64,000 nucleotides of DNA from Paenibacillus pabuli (lineage in GTDB: Bacteria; Bacillota; Bacilli; Paenibacillales; Paenibacillaceae). Positions 53,883 through 63,110 of the stretch are shown one piece after another; the first letter of the stretch is position 1; every line of letters begins with the position of its first letter. A model generated the notes under the pieces. That model was given only the letters and a program-made list of their open reading frames with translations. It was not told the origin of the DNA and made no database searches. The stretch is taken from contig NZ_JBDOIO010000003.1 in the NCBI RefSeq assembly GCF_039831995.1, positions 62,001 through 126,000 of the forward strand. Reading direction: 5' to 3'. Both the position numbers and the translations under genes were made by a program.

Positions 53883-54082
53883 ACATCATCGTAAACGGGC
53901 AGAGCATGAAGGTTGATGACGAACTGAATCATGTGGATCAGTTGCTGCAATCCTTTAATTTGCAGGTGAAAACCGTGGTGGTTGAGTTAAACCGTCAAAT
54001 TTTGATGAGGGAGCACCACGCCTCGACCGTATTAAGAGACGGAGACCGAATCGAGATCGTACATTTTGTGGGAGGCGGTTAA
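53879..54082 (+). CDS. thiS: Sulfur carrier protein ThiS
   Basis: A 67-residue ubiquitin-like protein ending in the diglycine (FVGGG), which carries sulfur as thiocarboxylate after adenylation by ThiF. NIIVNGQSMKVDD and DGDRIEIVHFVGGG are the family signatures. TTG start at 53879 overlaps the ThiO stop codon, with AAAGGAGAT upstream. Confidence 0.95.
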   Translation: MNIIVNGQSMKVDDELNHVDQLLQSFNLQVKTVVVELNRQILMREHHASTVLRDGDRIEIVHFVGGG

Positions 54083-54085
54083 AAC

Positions 54086-54853
54086 ATGCTGAAAATAGGA
54101 CATCATTCATTTCATTCTAGATTGTTATTGGGTACCGGCAAATTTGAAGATTTGGACGTACAGAGTCAAGCGGTAGAAGCATCAGGAACCGAAGTGTTGA
54201 CTTTTGCCGTACGACGTCTGAACTTGGAAGAGCGGGGTAAACGCCACTTCCTCGATACACTTGATTTGAAGCGATACACATTACTTCCGAATACCGCGGG
54301 TGCTTCCAATGCAGAAGAGGCGGTCCGAACTGCTGAACTTGCCCGGGCCTCAGGACTTTGTGATATGATAAAAGTAGAAGTGATCGGAGATGGAATCACA
54401 CTGCTACCAGATCCGATCGAAACGTACAAGGCTTGCGAGATCCTGCTGGAAAAAGGATTTATCGTATTGCCTTATATTTCGGATGATGTGATTTTAGCCA
54501 AACGGCTGCAACTGCTTGGGGTTCATGCTGTCATGCCAGGTGCTTCACCGATTGGAGCAGGAAGAGGTATTATCAACCCGTACAACCTGGAAATTATAAT
54601 AGAGCAAGCGGTTGTTCCTGTAATTGTGGATGCAGGATTACGTTCCCCCAAAGATGCAGCTTATGCCATGGAGCTGGGGGCAGATGGTGTGCTGCTGAAC
54701 ACGGCCGTGTCCGGCTCGGGGAACCCTGTTACAATGGCAAAAGCGATGCGGATGGGTGTTGAGGCGGGCAGACTGGCTTATGAAGCAGGTATGATACCCG
54801 TTAAGCGTTATGCGGCAGCCAGCAGTCCGGCGGAAGGAATGGTTCATACATGA
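54086..54853 (+). CDS. thiG: Thiazole synthase ThiG
   Basis: Condenses deoxyxylulose phosphate, iminoglycine and ThiS-thiocarboxylate into the thiazole ring. 255 residues with [19 protein letters not shown], the catalytic lysine region [29 protein letters not shown] and [30 protein letters not shown]. Three bases after thiS; overlaps thiF by four bases (ATGA). Confidence 0.97.
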   Translation: MLKIGHHSFHSRLLLGTGKFEDLDVQSQAVEASGTEVLTFAVRRLNLEERGKRHFLDTLDLKRYTLLPNTAGASNAEEAVRTAELARASGLCDMIKVEVIGDGITLLPDPIETYKACEILLEKGFIVLPYISDDVILAKRLQLLGVHAVMPGASPIGAGRGIINPYNLEIIIEQAVVPVIVDAGLRSPKDAAYAMELGADGVLLNTAVSGSGNPVTMAKAMRMGVEAGRLAYEAGMIPVKRYAAASSPAEGMVHT

Positions 54854-55899
54854 TAGAAGAAACAAATTCAACCGAGCAGAGCGATCGTTATTCCAGACAG
54901 GAACGATATGCTCCGCTTGGCAAGGAAGGTCAACGGAGACTGAGCAACAGCAGAGTCGTTATTGTGGGGGCTGGTGCACTGGGAACCGGAATAGCGGAGA
55001 CGCTGGCCCGATCAGGAATTGGACATATTACGATTGCAGACCGGGACTATGTGGAATGGAGCAATTTGCAGCGGCAGCAGCTTTATGTTGAACAGGATGC
55101 TGTTCAGCGAATGCCCAAGGCGATGGCAGCCGAAAAACGCCTGCTCGATATCAACTCCTCGATTGTCATCGAAGGCAAGATGATGGATGTCCGTGCAGAC
55201 GAGTTGGAGGATTTAATTCAAAATGCAGATCTCATCATGGATGCCACAGATAATTTTGATACAAGGCTGCTAATTAATGACATGTCCCAGAAATATCGCA
55301 TACCCTGGATTTATGGAGGATGTGTAGGGAGTTATGGAATCACGTATACGTTCCTGCCCGGGGATACCCCTTGTTTAAACTGTTTACTCGGCGAGGTCCC
55401 GCTCGGCGGAGATACATGCGATACATCGGGGATCATCCCGCAGGCTGTGCAGATGGTAACGGCGAATCAGACAGCAGAAGCGATGAAGCTTCTTAGCGGT
55501 AATGAGGGTGCGCTGCGGCGTAAGCTGTTGTCGTTTGATGTATGGCGGAATGAATACATATCCATTAACGTGGATGGAGCCAAGAAAGCAGATTGTCCTT
55601 CCTGCGGAAATGCAGCTACATTTCCTTACCTCTCCGCTGCCAATCTGGAGAAAACCGATGTTTTATGCGGTAGGGATACGGTACAGATTCGCCCATCTCG
55701 TGCAATGAAGCTGAATCTTCAAGAGACGGCAGAGCGACTGAGCAGGCTTGATGAAGGATCTGTGGAAGTCAATCCGTTCCTGATCTCTTTTACCACAGGG
55801 GCACATCGGCTGGTTATTTTTCAGGATGGACGTGTTCTGGTTCATGGAACGAAAGATACTGCTGAAGCACGTACACTCGTTCATCGATACTTCGGTTAA
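54850..55899 (+). CDS. thiF: ThiS adenylyltransferase ThiF
   Basis: E1-like enzyme that adenylates the ThiS C-terminus. The 349-residue protein has [12 protein letters not shown], the nucleotide loop [15 protein letters not shown], the [16 protein letters not shown] arginine-finger segment, TDNFDTR, and zinc cysteines CLNC...CPSC. A C-terminal extension of about 80 residues may be a MoeB-like or rhodanese-remnant region. Last gene of the operon. Confidence 0.93.
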   Translation: MIEETNSTEQSDRYSRQERYAPLGKEGQRRLSNSRVVIVGAGALGTGIAETLARSGIGHITIADRDYVEWSNLQRQQLYVEQDAVQRMPKAMAAEKRLLDINSSIVIEGKMMDVRADELEDLIQNADLIMDATDNFDTRLLINDMSQKYRIPWIYGGCVGSYGITYTFLPGDTPCLNCLLGEVPLGGDTCDTSGIIPQAVQMVTANQTAEAMKLLSGNEGALRRKLLSFDVWRNEYISINVDGAKKADCPSCGNAATFPYLSAANLEKTDVLCGRDTVQIRPSRAMKLNLQETAERLSRLDEGSVEVNPFLISFTTGAHRLVIFQDGRVLVHGTKDTAEARTLVHRYFG

Positions 55900-55917
55900 A
55901 TCATTGGATGTTTTCCC

Positions 55918-55950
55918 AAGTCTGTTCCCTGTAGGGGAATGGACTTTTTC
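55918..55950 (+). terminator. Terminator of the thiazole operon
   Basis: AAGTC-TGTTCCC and GGGGAAT-GGACT arms, four-base loop, followed by TTTTT. Confidence 0.78.
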
Positions 55951-56000
55951 ATTTTACGGCATGCTAAACAAACAACAGATTGCTGTCCTTCAGGTGGAAA

Positions 56001-56022
56001 TGAGGAGCAAATGAGGAGCAAA
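56001..56022 (+). repeat. 11-bp tandem repeat
   Basis: TGAGGAGCAAA occurs twice in direct succession (56001-56011 and 56012-56022), followed by TGAG. Probably a small slippage duplication in the leader of the response regulator. Confidence 0.7.
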
Positions 56023-56073
56023 TGAGTCATCCCACACCTTGACAGCGGTTTGAGACAGGCCGGGTGAATCGAG

Positions 56074-56766
56074 ATGAAAACGTCCATTTTACTGATTGGC
56101 GATGAAGACCGAACGAACTTTTACATGGAAGTGTTGTGTACAGAAGGTTACTCCGTTTCAAATATTACATGGGAAGAACTGTATCAGGAACAGGACTCTG
56201 GGCTGGAAACCAGCACTATGATCATCAGGGTGGTGGATGAGAATCATGACAATCCAATCGTGGAGGAACTGCAATGGCTAATGGAGCAGAAGGAAGGCAT
56301 TGTTCCTATTATCGTGATTACATCACTTGCAACCCCTGAACAGATGGTAGCTTGGCTTGATCAAGGCGCGAATGATGTGATTATTGAACCTATTCAATGG
56401 AAAGTCATGATGGCGAGAATACGAAATTTACTTCGTGTCTTTGCGAATGCAGCTCGAACGGATGAAGAAGTCATCGTCGTGCATGATCTTAAAGTGAATC
56501 TCCGTTCACGCAGGGTAAGCCGTGCGGGGGAGTATCTCATGCTGACACCGAAAGAATATGAACTGCTGGAGTTTTTGGCCAGGCACGTGAATGAGGCGTG
56601 TACGCGGGGCACAATTCTAAGGGAAGTGTGGGGGTATGACTTTGCGATGGATACCAACGTAGTGGATGTGTATATTAAACATTTGCGGGTAAAGGTTGAT
56701 AAAGGCAGAGATATTAAACTGATCCATACGGTTCGTGGAATCGGCTATATGCTTTATACCAGTTAA
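56074..56766 (+). CDS. Atypical OmpR-family response regulator
   Basis: A 230-residue protein with an N-terminal receiver-like domain and a C-terminal OmpR/PhoB winged helix (YLMLTPKEYELLEFLARHVNEACTRGTILREVWGY, then VVDVYIKHLRVKVD and TVRGIGYML). The receiver is unusual: the acidic start IGDED is kept, but the strand-3 phosphoacceptor position reads IIRVVDENHD rather than the normal LLD, and the strand-5 lysine is replaced by Glu (IIEPIQ). It may act without phosphorylation. No sensor kinase adjoins. No strong ribosome site before the ATG. Confidence 0.87.
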   Translation: MKTSILLIGDEDRTNFYMEVLCTEGYSVSNITWEELYQEQDSGLETSTMIIRVVDENHDNPIVEELQWLMEQKEGIVPIIVITSLATPEQMVAWLDQGANDVIIEPIQWKVMMARIRNLLRVFANAARTDEEVIVVHDLKVNLRSRRVSRAGEYLMLTPKEYELLEFLARHVNEACTRGTILREVWGYDFAMDTNVVDVYIKHLRVKVDKGRDIKLIHTVRGIGYMLYTS

Positions 56767-56851
56767 TGAACGACGATTCCAGTAACAATTCAACGTTAGA
56801 TTAACAAAATGCACCTGTTTGTACAGCTGAGAAATCCGGGTAAATATAAAA

Positions 56852-56873
56852 GGACCGGATCAAAGATCCGGCC
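56852..56873 (-). terminator. Terminator of the NlpC/P60 gene
   Basis: Perfect CCGGATC and GATCCGG arms (56855-56861 with 56865-56871); on the minus strand it is followed by TCCTTTTATATTT. Confidence 0.85.
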
Positions 56874-56906
56874 CCAACTGCCTGTCTATCGTACAAGTTG
56901 ATAAAA

Positions 56907-57407
56907 CTACAGTACGCGGCGAGCTTTAATATATGTTCTTTTCCAAGTACCGGAATTCAGATCCGAGATGGTAACACCCGGGGATCCGTAAGTGTGCAGA
57001 ATTTTGCCGTTCCCTGCATAGACACCAACATGAGTTACGTTAGAACCCGTGGAACGACTGCCGCTCGAGAAAAATACCAGGTCTCCTACACGCAGGTTTG
57101 CCTTGGATACAGCTTTACCTTCTTTGGATTGTTTCACAGACGTACGTGGCAAATCTACACCATACTTCTTAAAGATATATTTCATAAAAGAAGAGCAGTC
57201 AAAATATTTCGTAGTGGACGTTGACGCGCCAAATTTATATGGTGTTCCAGTAAATTTTTTGCCGTAGTTTACGATTTGTTGTCCAGTAGATACGGATGCA
57301 GTTGCTGCTTGTGCAACCGGTGCATGTGTCATTAATACAGCTCCAAAACCTAATGTAGCACACAACCCGACGGTTACGGCCTTTTGGACCAAGATGTTTG
57401 TTTTCAT
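56907..57407 (-). CDS. Secreted NlpC/P60 cell-wall peptidase
   Basis: A 166-residue exported endopeptidase that cuts gamma-D-glutamyl bonds in peptidoglycan stem peptides. A signal peptide (KTNILVQKAVTVGLCATLG then VAQAATA cleavage site) precedes a bare catalytic domain with GTPYKFGAS, catalytic Cys in YFDCSSFMKYIF, NLRVGDLVFF, catalytic His in NVTHVGVYAGNG and the third polar residue His in ILHTYG. No SH3 or LysM wall-binding domain. ATG at 57407 has GGAGGT 11 bases upstream; the longer frame starts before this site. Confidence 0.93.
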   Translation of the reverse strand: MKTNILVQKAVTVGLCATLGFGAVLMTHAPVAQAATASVSTGQQIVNYGKKFTGTPYKFGASTSTTKYFDCSSFMKYIFKKYGVDLPRTSVKQSKEGKAVSKANLRVGDLVFFSSGSRSTGSNVTHVGVYAGNGKILHTYGSPGVTISDLNSGTWKRTYIKARRVL

Positions 57408-57596
57408 GTTGTTTGTTACCTCCAAAATTCGTTTTCGTTAAGTTGCTAGAGCGAGTATAACAGGTTTGTAACAGCCTAGAAATTGGATACATCGCTGTAA
57501 TCCCTTGTGCAGCTTAGCTTTGGGTTTCTTTATTAAAAAACAATTAAAAATGTCAAAAAATTAATCGTTGACTAATGTTTTAGGACAGGAAAATAA

Positions 57597-57625
57597 AAAA
57601 GACCCTTGATTATCAAGGGTCTTTT
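57597..57625 (-). terminator. Terminator after thiN (bidirectional shape)
   Basis: GACCCTTGA (57601-57609) with TCAAGGGTC (57613-57621), flanked by A runs on one side and T runs on the other. It would end the minus-strand thiN transcript. Confidence 0.88.
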
Positions 57626-57694
57626 GTTGATTGGATCTATTAATACGTTTAAATCACAGGTTACAAAAACGTAATAACTGCTTCGAAAAGAGTG

Positions 57695-58336
57695 TTAGTC
57701 CTTGCTCTGTATAATAAGCAACAATCCACTATCTATAGATACCGTACCTGAAGCTCCAAGCAGTTTATTGCTTATTCCCAAAGATTGTCCCATCCGTATC
57801 GTAGCTTTATCAAGAGGATACAGGAAGCCGTCGAGCGTAATACCCGTAACTTCATGGGTGAGCGGCAGTAAGGAAATGTATTCATATCCCCGGTCCTCCA
57901 CCTCTGCTTTTGATGTAGTCAGCATCATATAGTTGTGTTCGTCCTGAATGGTACAGAAGATATGATGCTGCATGGCACGAACCATAATATGTACATTGGC
58001 CAAGGTATGATCCAGCCGAGTCCCGGTAGCTCCAAGCATCAGAATATGGGTAGGTTCGTGGTCGAGTGCTGTTTCAAAGGCCATCTCAGTGTCTGTCCAA
58101 TCCTTCGCGATAGGATCAACAGTAATCATGCGCTCACTATTTTCACGTACCATTAGCAATTGCTGTTCGGTAATGGAATCAAAATCTCCAACGGCTATAT
58201 GAGGCTTTACGCCATGTTCAATTAAATACAGTGCTCCTCGATCGGCTGCGATCACGATATCATCATGTCTAATTTCTTCAATAAACCGAGGAGAGAGCGC
58301 TCCGCCTGTAAAAATTACAATGCGTTTCGTAGTCAT
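57695..58336 (-). CDS. thiN: Thiamine pyrophosphokinase ThiN
   Basis: Converts thiamine to thiamine pyrophosphate, the ligand of the riboswitch upstream of tenI. The 213-residue protein has AADRGALYLIEHGVKPHIAVGDFDSI with acidic metal-binding residues, DWTDTEMAF, LGATGTRLDHTLAN, and SNKLLGASGTVSIDSGLLLII, all family signatures. Length is normal. It lies on the minus strand, separate from the thiazole operon, about 2 kb away. SD: AGGAAGGATG. Confidence 0.95.
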   Translation of the reverse strand: MTTKRIVIFTGGALSPRFIEEIRHDDIVIAADRGALYLIEHGVKPHIAVGDFDSITEQQLLMVRENSERMITVDPIAKDWTDTEMAFETALDHEPTHILMLGATGTRLDHTLANVHIMVRAMQHHIFCTIQDEHNYMMLTTSKAEVEDRGYEYISLLPLTHEVTGITLDGFLYPLDKATIRMGQSLGISNKLLGASGTVSIDSGLLLIIQSKD

Positions 58337-58499
58337 TCCAATTCATCCTTCCTATTAATGTAGAACGTATTACATCATTTCATAGTATTCACGAATGCTC
58401 TCAGTATAAAACACAAAATGTGGTTGCACAATTTCAGTCCTCGCGGATACAATGGGTAGAGCGACATGGAGATGACTTGAAAAGTGAGGTTTGAACAGG

Positions 58500-59174
58500 T
58501 TGGACTTGCACATTTTTGAAGTGTTCAGCATTATAGGCACCGTTGCTTTTGCAATGTCTGGTGCTTTCGTGGCAATGGAAGAGGAATATGATATCTTGGG
58601 TGTGCTCGTATTGGGGCTTGTCACAGCCTTTGGTGGTGGGGTTGTTCGTAATGTTCTGATTGGGGTGCCTGTCACTACGCTATGGAGTCAGGGTGGACTA
58701 ATCATGCTCGCACTGGTATCTGTTGCGGTGGCGTTCTTACTGCCTCTGAAGTGGATTGGTCACTGGAAGCGGACCGAAGCCTTGTTTGATGCGATCGGGC
58801 TGGCGGCGTTTGCCATCCAAGGCGGTCTGTATGCTGCCAATATGGGACATCCCATCAGCGCGGTGATTGTTGCTGCAGTGTTGACGGGGATCGGCGGCGG
58901 AATTATACGGGATTTGCTTGCAGGTCGCAAGCCACTAGTACTGCGTGACGAAATCTATGCGGTATGGGCTATGACAGCCGGATTTGTAATAGGCATGGGA
59001 TGGTTTACCACGAATGTGGGGCTGTTGATATGTTTTGCAGCAGTTGTGTTTTTCCGGATGTGTTCTGTACATTATAAATGGAAGCTTCCTCGCCGTTCAT
59101 TGGTAAGTCCGGAAGCTGTTCCAACACAGCCTTCACAGTCTGCACTTAAGCGCACGTTAAGCAAGGGGGAGTAA
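58500..59174 (+). CDS. TRIC-family (UPF0126) cation channel protein
   Basis: A membrane protein of about 225 residues with seven helices in two repeats, each carrying a glycine-rich signature: AMSGAFVAMEEEYDILGVLVLGLVTAFGGGVVRNVLIG and LTGIGGGIIRDLLAGRKPLVLRDEIYA (segments). Such trimeric intracellular-cation-like channels conduct K+ or small ions. TTG at 58500 is preferred: GTGAGGT lies 10 bases upstream; TTG 58491 is directly on that site. It is followed two bases later by the phosphatase gene. Confidence 0.88.
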   Translation: MDLHIFEVFSIIGTVAFAMSGAFVAMEEEYDILGVLVLGLVTAFGGGVVRNVLIGVPVTTLWSQGGLIMLALVSVAVAFLLPLKWIGHWKRTEALFDAIGLAAFAIQGGLYAANMGHPISAVIVAAVLTGIGGGIIRDLLAGRKPLVLRDEIYAVWAMTAGFVIGMGWFTTNVGLLICFAAVVFFRMCSVHYKWKLPRRSLVSPEAVPTQPSQSALKRTLSKGE

Positions 59175-59176
59175 TA

Positions 59177-59647
59177 ATGATACATGTTTTGTTTGTTTGT
59201 CTCGGTAACATTTGCCGATCACCTATGGCAGAAGCGGTATTGCGTCACAAGATCGAGGAACGGGGACTTCAACACCAGATTCAGGTGGACTCGGCTGGCA
59301 CAGGAGATTGGCATATCGGCAAGCCTCCGCATGAAGGCACTCGCAATCTGCTTGATTCATACCAGATTTCTTACGCCAATATGGCTGCAAGGCAATTCGA
59401 AAGTGCTGATTTTGATCAATTTGATTATATTGTCTGTATGGATGATTCCAACGCTGCTAATGTGCGTAAAATTACGGGCGGAGCCGAAGCGGATATTATA
59501 AAATTCATGGATCTTCTACCGAATGAATCACTACGAGAAGTGCCGGATCCTTACTTCACAGGTAACTTTGAAGAAGTGTACAGGCTCGTAGAAGCGGGAT
59601 GTAACGTACTTTTGGAGCAGATTCAAAATGACCATTCACTCGCCTGA
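59177..59647 (+). CDS. Low-molecular-weight protein tyrosine phosphatase
   Basis: A 156-residue cytosolic phosphatase. Catalytic loop VCLGNICRSPMAEAV near the start has the C-x5-R-S signature, and the general acid Asp sits in VPDPYFTGNFEEVY. It fits the YfkJ/YwlE group, which in Bacilli dephosphorylates tyrosine or arginine residues; the residue that separates the two specificities cannot be judged with certainty here. Starts ATG 59177, just after the channel gene, with GGGGGAG upstream. Confidence 0.92.
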   Translation: MIHVLFVCLGNICRSPMAEAVLRHKIEERGLQHQIQVDSAGTGDWHIGKPPHEGTRNLLDSYQISYANMAARQFESADFDQFDYIVCMDDSNAANVRKITGGAEADIIKFMDLLPNESLREVPDPYFTGNFEEVYRLVEAGCNVLLEQIQNDHSLA

Positions 59648-59694
59648 TCTAAAGTGGAACAGAATTTTGTTACAAAAAGAAAGCAGTTTGAGAC

Positions 59695-59720
59695 AAGCAG
59701 GAGATTCCTGCTTCTTTTAT
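59695..59720 (+). terminator. Terminator of the channel-phosphatase pair
   Basis: AAGCAGG (59695-59701) with CCTGCTT (59707-59713), AGATT loop, then CTTTTAT. Confidence 0.75.
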
Positions 59721-59751
59721 GAATATAGATGTAAGCGTTATCAACTGTCAT

Positions 59752-59778
59752 AAAAAAATAGCGGCCGATTCAGCCGCT
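59752..59778 (-). terminator. Terminator of the esterase gene
   Basis: AGCGGC (59760-59765) with GCCGCT (59773-59778); on the minus strand it is followed by ATTTTTTTATG. Confidence 0.82.
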
Positions 59779-59793
59779 TGTATTGTGAGACAA

Positions 59794-60528
59794 CTAGTTC
59801 TCTTGCAGGAAATATAACAAAGCTTCAGGTAGTTCTTTTTGCCAAAATCCCCATTGGTGATGCCCATCCTTTTCCCGATAAGAGACGAGAGCACCACGTT
59901 TCTCCAGCAAATCACGTGTATCCCTGTTTAACTGAACAAAATCATAAGTGCCCGTATCCGCTTCAAATGCTGTTTCCTGCAAACCAACGATCATCCAGAT
60001 GGATAGCCAGGACAAGTCTTCCTCAGCCGCATAGATTTCCTGTGAGGCAGAATAGAAGGCTCCGGACATGCTGATAACTCGTGAGAACAGATCTGGATAG
60101 AGCAGGGCAAGGTGCAGCGATACACTGCCACCAAGCGAATCACCGGCAAGCACTCGCTCCTGTGGAGAGCGTCTTACAGGATATTTCTCTTCAATATAGG
60201 GAATAATCTCTTCAGCAAAGCATGCGGTATATGCTTTGAATCGATTTCCGAATGGAGCATATTCCTGCGTTCGAACCGAAACATCAACTTGAACACCTAC
60301 AATAATGAAAGGTTCGGCACCCTCGTCCAAAATGATACGGTTGGCAGTCGTAGCGATACGACCAAAGTTGAAGAATTCTTCGCCGTCCTGACAATAAACG
60401 ACAGGGTAGCTGAGTAATTCGTTGTAGCCTGGCGGAAGATAAATTCGAAGTGTGCGCTTCTCTCCAAGATAGCGGCTATCGATTTCTTCCTTAACAATCG
60501 TACGTTTCAAATAGCGGGAATCCGTCAT
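59794..60528 (-). CDS. Alpha/beta-hydrolase esterase (Fes/EstD-like)
   Basis: A 244-residue cytosolic esterase. The nucleophile elbow is GDSLGG (VLAGDSLGGSVSLHLALLYP); the C-terminal His is in KDGHHQWGFW; the N-terminal RTLRIYLPPGYNE is typical of the putative-esterase (enterochelin esterase/esterase D) group. No signal peptide. Substrate unknown; a siderophore or acyl-ester role would be guesswork. Single-gene minus-strand transcript. Confidence 0.88.
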   Translation of the reverse strand: MTDSRYLKRTIVKEEIDSRYLGEKRTLRIYLPPGYNELLSYPVVYCQDGEEFFNFGRIATTANRIILDEGAEPFIIVGVQVDVSVRTQEYAPFGNRFKAYTACFAEEIIPYIEEKYPVRRSPQERVLAGDSLGGSVSLHLALLYPDLFSRVISMSGAFYSASQEIYAAEEDLSWLSIWMIVGLQETAFEADTGTYDFVQLNRDTRDLLEKRGALVSYREKDGHHQWGFWQKELPEALLYFLQEN

Positions 60529-60698
60529 AAAACGTCACCTTTCTCGGTTTATTTTTGCATTCGTCCGCGCAATACGGTAAGATTAACCTGGTGCGGGGAT
60601 AGGTCAAACACGCAATCATGTATTATGCTGTTATACCAATATTAAGCCCCTGTTATACATACAATCCGGAAGGAAACATAAAAAAATTACGGATATCT

Positions 60699-60728
60699 TT
60701 GACGTATGCAGTGAAACAGGTGTATAAT
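60699..60728 (+). promoter_or_regulatory. Sigma-A promoter of the pdh operon
   Basis: TTGACG (60699-60704), 18-base spacer, TATAAT (60723-60728), 55 bases before the pdhA start codon. Strong, as expected for pyruvate dehydrogenase. Confidence 0.8.
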
Positions 60729-60783
60729 AATATTATAACAGCGGAACTTGATATTCAAATTTTTTGTTGAGGTGAAGAAAAAA

Positions 60784-61851
60784 ATGAGCAAGGTTCCTTA
60801 TGAAGTGTATACGGAGGATGTAGAAGCTCTGTCCGTGCTGTCTCCTGACGGCGAAATTGTTAACAAAGACATGATGCCTAAACTTTCCGACGATCAATTA
60901 AAAGAAATTATGTACCGCATGGTATTTACCCGTACTTGGGATGACCGTGCTGTAAACCTGGGCCGTCAAGGCCGTCTTGGTTTCTATGCTCCAGTATCTG
61001 GACAAGAAGCAACAATGGTTGGTAGTGAGTTTGCACTTGAAAAAGAAGATTTTATTGCTCCAGGCTATCGCGACATTCCGCAACTCGTGTGGCACGGACT
61101 TCCTCTTTATCAAGCATTTTTGTATTCCCGTGGACACCAACATGGTGGACAAATTCCGGATGGCGTTAATGTATTGATGCCGCAAATCATCATTGGTGCA
61201 CAAATTCTGCACGCAATGGGTATTGCTATGGGTTACAAATTGAAAAAACAAAAACAAGTTGTTATTACTTACACAGGTGATGGTGGTTCTTCCGAAGGTG
61301 ACTTCTACGAAGGTCTGAACTACGCTGGTGTTTACAAGTTGCCTGTTATCTTCTTCGTACAGAACAACGGTTATGCTATCACAACTCCTTTTGCCAAACA
61401 AACGGCAGCTCTGTCCATCGCTCACAAAGCGGTAGCAGCAGGTATCAAAGGTGTTAAAGTTGACGGTATGGATATCTTCGCAGTTATCAAAGCTGTTCAG
61501 GAAGCTGCTGAACGTGGTCGTAATGGCGAAGGTGCAACTCTGATCGAAGCTGTTACTTATCGTTTCCGTCCTCACTCCCTTTCTGACGATGCTTCCAAAT
61601 ATCGTACAAAAGAAGAAGAGGCAGAATGGAATGCAAAAGATCCTATCGCACGTTTCGCTAAATATCTGGAGAAAAAAGGTCTTTGGACTGAAGAAGATAC
61701 AGCGCGTGTGAAAGAAGAAGCAAAAGCTAAAGTGAACGAAGAGATCAAAAAAGCGGAAAAAACCGAGAAAATGACAATTCCAGGCTTGATCGACAGCATG
61801 TTCGAGCAAACGCCTAAGCACTTGGAAGAGCAAAAAGCTGATTTCCAATAA
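60784..61851 (+). CDS. pdhA: Pyruvate dehydrogenase E1 alpha subunit
   Basis: With PdhB forms the thiamine-pyrophosphate E1 component that decarboxylates pyruvate. The 355-residue protein has GRQGRLGFYAPVSGQEA, YRDIPQLVWHGLP, the TPP motif GDGGSSEGDFYEGLNYAGVYKLPVIFFVQNN and the regulatory-loop region YRFRPHSLSDDASKYR. Its TPP demand links it to the thiamine genes in the window. ATG 60784 with TGAGGTGA upstream; the longer frame from 60748 lies partly in the leader. Codon use is strongly biased, indicating high expression. Confidence 0.97.
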   Translation: MSKVPYEVYTEDVEALSVLSPDGEIVNKDMMPKLSDDQLKEIMYRMVFTRTWDDRAVNLGRQGRLGFYAPVSGQEATMVGSEFALEKEDFIAPGYRDIPQLVWHGLPLYQAFLYSRGHQHGGQIPDGVNVLMPQIIIGAQILHAMGIAMGYKLKKQKQVVITYTGDGGSSEGDFYEGLNYAGVYKLPVIFFVQNNGYAITTPFAKQTAALSIAHKAVAAGIKGVKVDGMDIFAVIKAVQEAAERGRNGEGATLIEAVTYRFRPHSLSDDASKYRTKEEEAEWNAKDPIARFAKYLEKKGLWTEEDTARVKEEAKAKVNEEIKKAEKTEKMTIPGLIDSMFEQTPKHLEEQKADFQ

Positions 61852-61956
61852 GTTTTTTCCGATAAAGCATAAACATCCGGGACAGATTCCGGGGTATCGG
61901 TATACATGTATGAATTCAAATGTGAACTGTCAATGTTTAAGGAGGAAATGAAGCAA

Positions 61957-62934
61957 ATGGCACAAATGAACATGAAAGAAGCAATCCGTGATGCGCTTCG
62001 CGTTGAATTGAAACGCGATCCTAACGTACTGCTTTTCGGTGAAGACGTAGGTAATGTAGGTGGCGTTTTCCGTGTAACGGAAGGTCTCCAAAAAGAATTC
62101 GGCGAAGAGCGTGTATTCGATACACCGCTTGCTGAATCCGCTATTGGCGGTCTGGCTGTAGGTCTTGGTGTACAAGGCTTCCGTCCAGTTGCCGAAATCC
62201 AATTCGTTGGATTTATCTTTGAAGCACTCGACCAAATGGTCGTTCAAGCAGCTCGTATGCGTTACCGTTCCGGCGGCAAATACAATTCTCCAATCGTATT
62301 CCGTACACCATTTGGTGGCGGTGTAAAAGCGGCAGAATTGCACACGGATGCCTTGGAAGGTCTGCTTGCGCAAACTCCAGGTATCAAAGTGGTTATTCCT
62401 TCCAACCCTTACGATGCAAAAGGTCTGATGATCGCTTCGATTCGCGACAATGACCCTGTATTCTTCATGGAGCACTTGAACCTGTACCATGCTTTCCGTG
62501 CAGAAGTACCAGAAGAAGATTACACTGTAGAACTGGGTAAAGCGAACGTAGTTCGTGAAGGTTCTGATGTAACTATCATTACTTACGGTATGATGGTGCA
62601 CACTTCTGTGAAAGCAGCAGAAGAGCTCGAAAAACAAGGCATCAACGTTGAAGTTATCGACCTTCGTACGGTTAGCCCAATCGATATCGATACAATCGTT
62701 GCTTCCATTAAGAAAACCAACCGTGCAATTGTTGTACAGGAAGCTCAAAAAAGCGCAGGTGTTGCAGCTGAAGTCATTGCCCAAATCAATGAAAAAGCTA
62801 TTCTGCACCTGGAAGCTCCGGTTCTGCGTGTAGCTGGCCCGGACACTGTATATCCATTCGCACAAATCGAAGATACATGGCTGCCTAACCCGGCACGTAT
62901 CGTTGCCGCGGTTAACAAAGTCGTAAATTTCTAA
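61957..62934 (+). CDS. pdhB: Pyruvate dehydrogenase E1 beta subunit
   Basis: The 325-residue partner of PdhA. It matches B. subtilis PdhB along its length: [44 protein letters not shown] (TPP-binding Glu region), [54 protein letters not shown] and the C-terminal [16 protein letters not shown] (segments). The ATG at 61957 gives [15 protein letters not shown] as in relatives; GGAGG is 11 bases upstream and nearer ATGs are in frame. Confidence 0.97.
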   Translation: MAQMNMKEAIRDALRVELKRDPNVLLFGEDVGNVGGVFRVTEGLQKEFGEERVFDTPLAESAIGGLAVGLGVQGFRPVAEIQFVGFIFEALDQMVVQAARMRYRSGGKYNSPIVFRTPFGGGVKAAELHTDALEGLLAQTPGIKVVIPSNPYDAKGLMIASIRDNDPVFFMEHLNLYHAFRAEVPEEDYTVELGKANVVREGSDVTIITYGMMVHTSVKAAEELEKQGINVEVIDLRTVSPIDIDTIVASIKKTNRAIVVQEAQKSAGVAAEVIAQINEKAILHLEAPVLRVAGPDTVYPFAQIEDTWLPNPARIVAAVNKVVNF

Positions 62935-63110
62935 TTTGATCATCTGACATGCCGCAAGGCGCAGTATGGTGATTCACATCGCAGCGCAGGCTGCACTGTA
63001 AACAGCCATTAGCCCCTTGATTGACAGTTATTTGCATTAGCAGTAACAGTTAGTTCTTGGAGCTAAGGGTTGTTTTCAGGATTGAGCACATAATCAAGGA
63101 GGTTTTTCAG

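Noticed and set aside
62935..63110. Terminator or small RNA between pdhB and pdhC
   Set aside because: Only a short GGCTG/CAGCC hairpin without T run is visible; the gap is treated as an ordinary intercistronic spacer.
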